15,833 nt of DNA, from positions 1-15,833 of the forward strand of contig JAEZBZ010000014.1 of the NCBI GenBank assembly GCA_023412745.1, read 5' to 3'. The DNA is from Pseudomonadota bacterium. Lineage in GTDB: Bacteria; Pseudomonadota; Alphaproteobacteria; Rhizobiales; Hyphomicrobiaceae. The position numbers and the translations under genes are program-made. Shown here one piece after another: positions 14,192 to 15,833 of the stretch. The notes under the pieces were generated by a model, which was given only the letters and a program-made list of their open reading frames with translations, did not search any database and was not told the DNA's origin. Every line of letters starts with the position of its first letter. The first letter of the stretch is position 1.

Positions 14192-15019
14192 TTAGTTGCG
14201 TCCGCCGCCACGGCGTTCGCCGCCGCCGCGCCCGCGTCCACCGCGCTCGCCGCCACCGCGGCCCATGCTGCGGGCTTCACCGCCGCTGCGTCCACCGCGC
14301 ATGCTCTGCTGAGGTCGCGCCTGACGCCGCTCAACGCGGTTGCCTCGGCGCTGTTCCGCGCGGTTGGCTCGGCGCTCAGTGCGGATGTTACGGTCTGGAC
14401 GATTGGCGCGACGTTCGGCCCTGTTCGCGCGTCTTTCTTGACGCAGTTCTCGACGATCCCGATTGACGCGACGCTCATCGCGAAGTTCGCGCCGCCGCTC
14501 TACCCGTTCCTGGCGTTGTTCTACAGCACGCGCGTCACGGCGATCCCTACGGCGATCGGTGCGCTCGCCGCGGCGCTCATCGCGCCAATTACGATCCGGG
14601 CGGCGGTCGCCGCCGCGCCAAGCATGACGCCAACGATCACGGCGGTGATACCAAGACCGATCGCGATAATAGCTGCCCCAATACCTGTCTATCGAGAAGC
14701 CGATGATCGGCAAGCCGACTCGCGGGCCGTACTCGACCAGAGGCACGTAGCTCTGCTGATACATGGTTTGCAGATAGCTGCCATAAGCCCAGCCACGGAT
14801 CCCGTCGAACGACGTGTCGCACCAATTAAAGTCCTCGATGCAGCCGTGCACCGTGACTTCGGCGTTACCTGGAATGACGTCAACAACTGGAAAATCCGTC
14901 GACGGTCCGGCGCGCAGATTGAGATCCGTTGTCGTCATCGCATTTTGCGCAGACGCAAGCGCCGGAAGGGCGGCACAACCGAGCACAACAATAGCCAGTT
15001 GTGTTGTGAATCGTCTCAT
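14192..15019 (-). CDS. Secreted SH3b-domain protein with arginine-rich, lysine-free C-terminal tail
   Basis: A 275-residue protein from the ATG at 15019, which has GGAGG with a 5-base spacer. Residues 1-24 form a Sec signal peptide (two Arg, a hydrophobic core, ALASA before QN). Residues ~27-85 are a bacterial SH3 domain (DLNLRAGPS, then GWAYGSYLQ), with Cys60 and Cys67 as a possible disulfide. SH3b domains often bind cell wall or peptides. A Tyr-rich linker (~88-125) leads to a tail in which I count 60 Arg in the last 165 residues, first as charged Arg/Glu helix-like sequence with ERRANRA repeated (195-222), then as Arg-Gly-Gly sequence (~240-275). I find no lysine in the whole protein. It likely sits in the periplasm or envelope, but its function is unknown. 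An EcfG-type promoter lies ~100 bases upstream and a terminator follows, so it is probably monocistronic and stress-induced. Confidence 0.87.
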   Translation of the reverse strand: MRRFTTQLAIVVLGCAALPALASAQNAMTTTDLNLRAGPSTDFPVVDVIPGNAEVTVHGCIEDFNWCDTSFDGIRGWAYGSYLQTMYQQSYVPLVEYGPRVGLPIIGFSIDRYWGSYYRDRSWYHRRDRWRHAWRGGDRRPDRNWRDERRGERTDRRRDRRDARAVEQRQERVERRRELRDERRVNRDRRELRQERRANRAERRANRPDRNIRTERRANRAEQRRGNRVERRQARPQQSMRGGRSGGEARSMGRGGGERGGRGRGGGERRGGGRN

Positions 15020-15120
15020 CAAGTCCTCCGATGCTGGCAGATTAGCGTCGCGGAATGTTCTGCGCGCCATAAGATCCCGGTGCAGACGAATTGCACTGCA
15101 AACATTCCGTGTATGAACAC

Positions 15121-15145
15121 AACGCAAGGTAACCGCGAGAGTTCC
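15121..15145 (-). promoter_or_regulatory. Candidate EcfG (general stress response) promoter of the SH3b gene
   Basis: On the minus strand GGAAC (15145-15141) and CGTT (15124-15121) are separated by exactly 16 bases. This matches the alphaproteobacterial sigma-EcfG/SigT pattern GGAAC-N16/17-CGTT at every defined base. It faces the SH3b gene and would give a leader of ~90 bases before the ATG at 15019. Confidence 0.62.
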
Positions 15146-15203
15146 GGATTTTCTCAAATCACGGGCTCGCGCTCGCGTTATATAATAATCCTTCGGCGGA
15201 AGT

Positions 15204-15833
15204 TCAGCGTTTGGCAGTTACCCGAAATTGATTGTTGAGATAACCCATCGTGAAAGTGTGTGTCACGATAGGCGCAAAGTTCTCCGGCATTGCGGGATCG
15301 TGCAACGCAAGCTTGAAAGGTGTTCCGTCAACGCTGATGGAGGCGCGATAGGTGCCGAACGGAATACCGGTGACAACCAGTCCTTCCCCTGTATTGCGCA
15401 CGGTTTTGACATAGGTTTTTTTCGTATCGACGTTGACCAGCGTCACGACTGCAGCGCTCAGGTCGGTGTAATCCATGATCGCGTTGCTGACGACAAATAC
15501 GCCGCCATTCCCATACGGGAGATCGTCAGATTGCTCGATCATACGCGCGGTGAAGTTGCGCACGGCCCTATCGTTCGATGCAATCGGCGAGGCGTCGTCG
15601 GGCACGAGCGCGACATTCAGCTCCCGGTCGCCGTTGCGCAAACGTCGATAGGCATGGGCCGCATATTCGCCCGGAGGAAGGCTATCCATTCCTATTTCAT
15701 AGCGTCCATCACGCTCTGTCACTGCGGTTGCCTTGATGCTCGCGCCATGGCGATGAAGCTGTTCCGCGCGGACGGACTGATATGTGATCTCGACGTGAAC
15801 GCCGGCAAGCGGTTTCCCATCCTCGTCGACCGC
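15204..15833 (-). CDS. Protein with carboxypeptidase-regulatory-like beta domain, 5'-truncated by window edge
   Basis: The frame is open from the right edge (15833) to a TGA at 15204 and gives 209 residues of an incomplete protein. The first ~70 residues look like a CarboxypepD_reg/Cna-B-type beta sandwich: VDEDGKPLAGVHVEITY, then TERDGRYEIGMDSLPPGEY. The rest reads as a further beta-rich domain ending shortly after FRVTAKR, with another GIPFGTYRASI stretch. Such domains are common in secreted or surface proteins and in TonB-dependent receptor N-termini. Here they form the C-terminus, so a receptor is unlikely. No catalytic motif is visible. A signal peptide would lie outside the window. An internal GTG at 15722 is in frame but is not the likely start, because the domain extends upstream of it. 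Confidence 0.7.
   Translation of the reverse strand, partial: AVDEDGKPLAGVHVEITYQSVRAEQLHRHGASIKATAVTERDGRYEIGMDSLPPGEYAAHAYRRLRNGDRELNVALVPDDASPIASNDRAVRNFTARMIEQSDDLPYGNGGVFVVSNAIMDYTDLSAAVVTLVNVDTKKTYVKTVRNTGEGLVVTGIPFGTYRASISVDGTPFKLALHDPAMPENFAPIVTHTFTMGYLNNQFRVTAKR

Noticed and set aside
14438..15238. Long plus-strand ORF (266 codons) opposite the SH3b gene
   Set aside because: It is the antisense shadow of the Arg-rich gene. The minus-strand frame has a signal peptide, an SH3b domain, a good ribosome binding site, a promoter and a terminator.

Overview
The window is GC-rich and reads as a chromosomal segment of an alphaproteobacterium, probably in the Hyphomicrobiales (Rhizobiales) range. 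Three things suggest this: a class I PHA synthase with the short PHBC_N domain, a sequence matching the alphaproteobacterial general-stress sigma factor (EcfG) promoter, and a FixK/FNR-type box. The genus is inference. Nearly all the DNA is occupied by metabolic genes. I see no rRNA, tRNA, CRISPR array, transposase or integrase.

Layout, left to right. (1) Positions 1-4243, minus strand: a glutamate-mutase-like TIM barrel fused to a C-terminal B12-binding domain, overlapped by 4 bases (ATGA) by a divergent ProC-like reductase. After a gap of about 410 bases comes phaC, which runs off the left edge. (2) 4478-6268, plus strand: an SLC13/DASS-type transporter with two RCK_C domains, divergent from the mutase. 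(3) 6297-8227: a terminator hairpin, then an IlvD/Edd-family dehydratase on the minus strand. (4) 8634-12733, plus strand: a fused PabB-PabC enzyme (chorismate to p-aminobenzoate), an Lrp/AsnC regulator, and a cysteine-desulfurase-like class V PLP enzyme. The ilvD/pabBC intergenic region carries a candidate FixK/FNR box placed exactly as in a class II activated promoter facing pabBC. (5) 12775-15833, minus strand: a fosmidomycin-resistance-type MFS exporter; a secreted SH3b protein with an arginine-rich, lysine-free tail, which has its own terminator and an EcfG-like promoter; and the 3' part of a protein with a carboxypeptidase-regulatory-like beta domain, cut by the right edge.

The least ordinary part is the translationally coupled pair of a fused B12 isomerase and a ProC-like protein that lacks the usual pyrroline-carboxylate reductase signature, with a DASS-type transporter facing away from it. 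This could be a small uncharacterised amino-acid or dicarboxylate pathway, but the substrate cannot be read from the sequence. The other genes are recognisable housekeeping, storage or transport functions.
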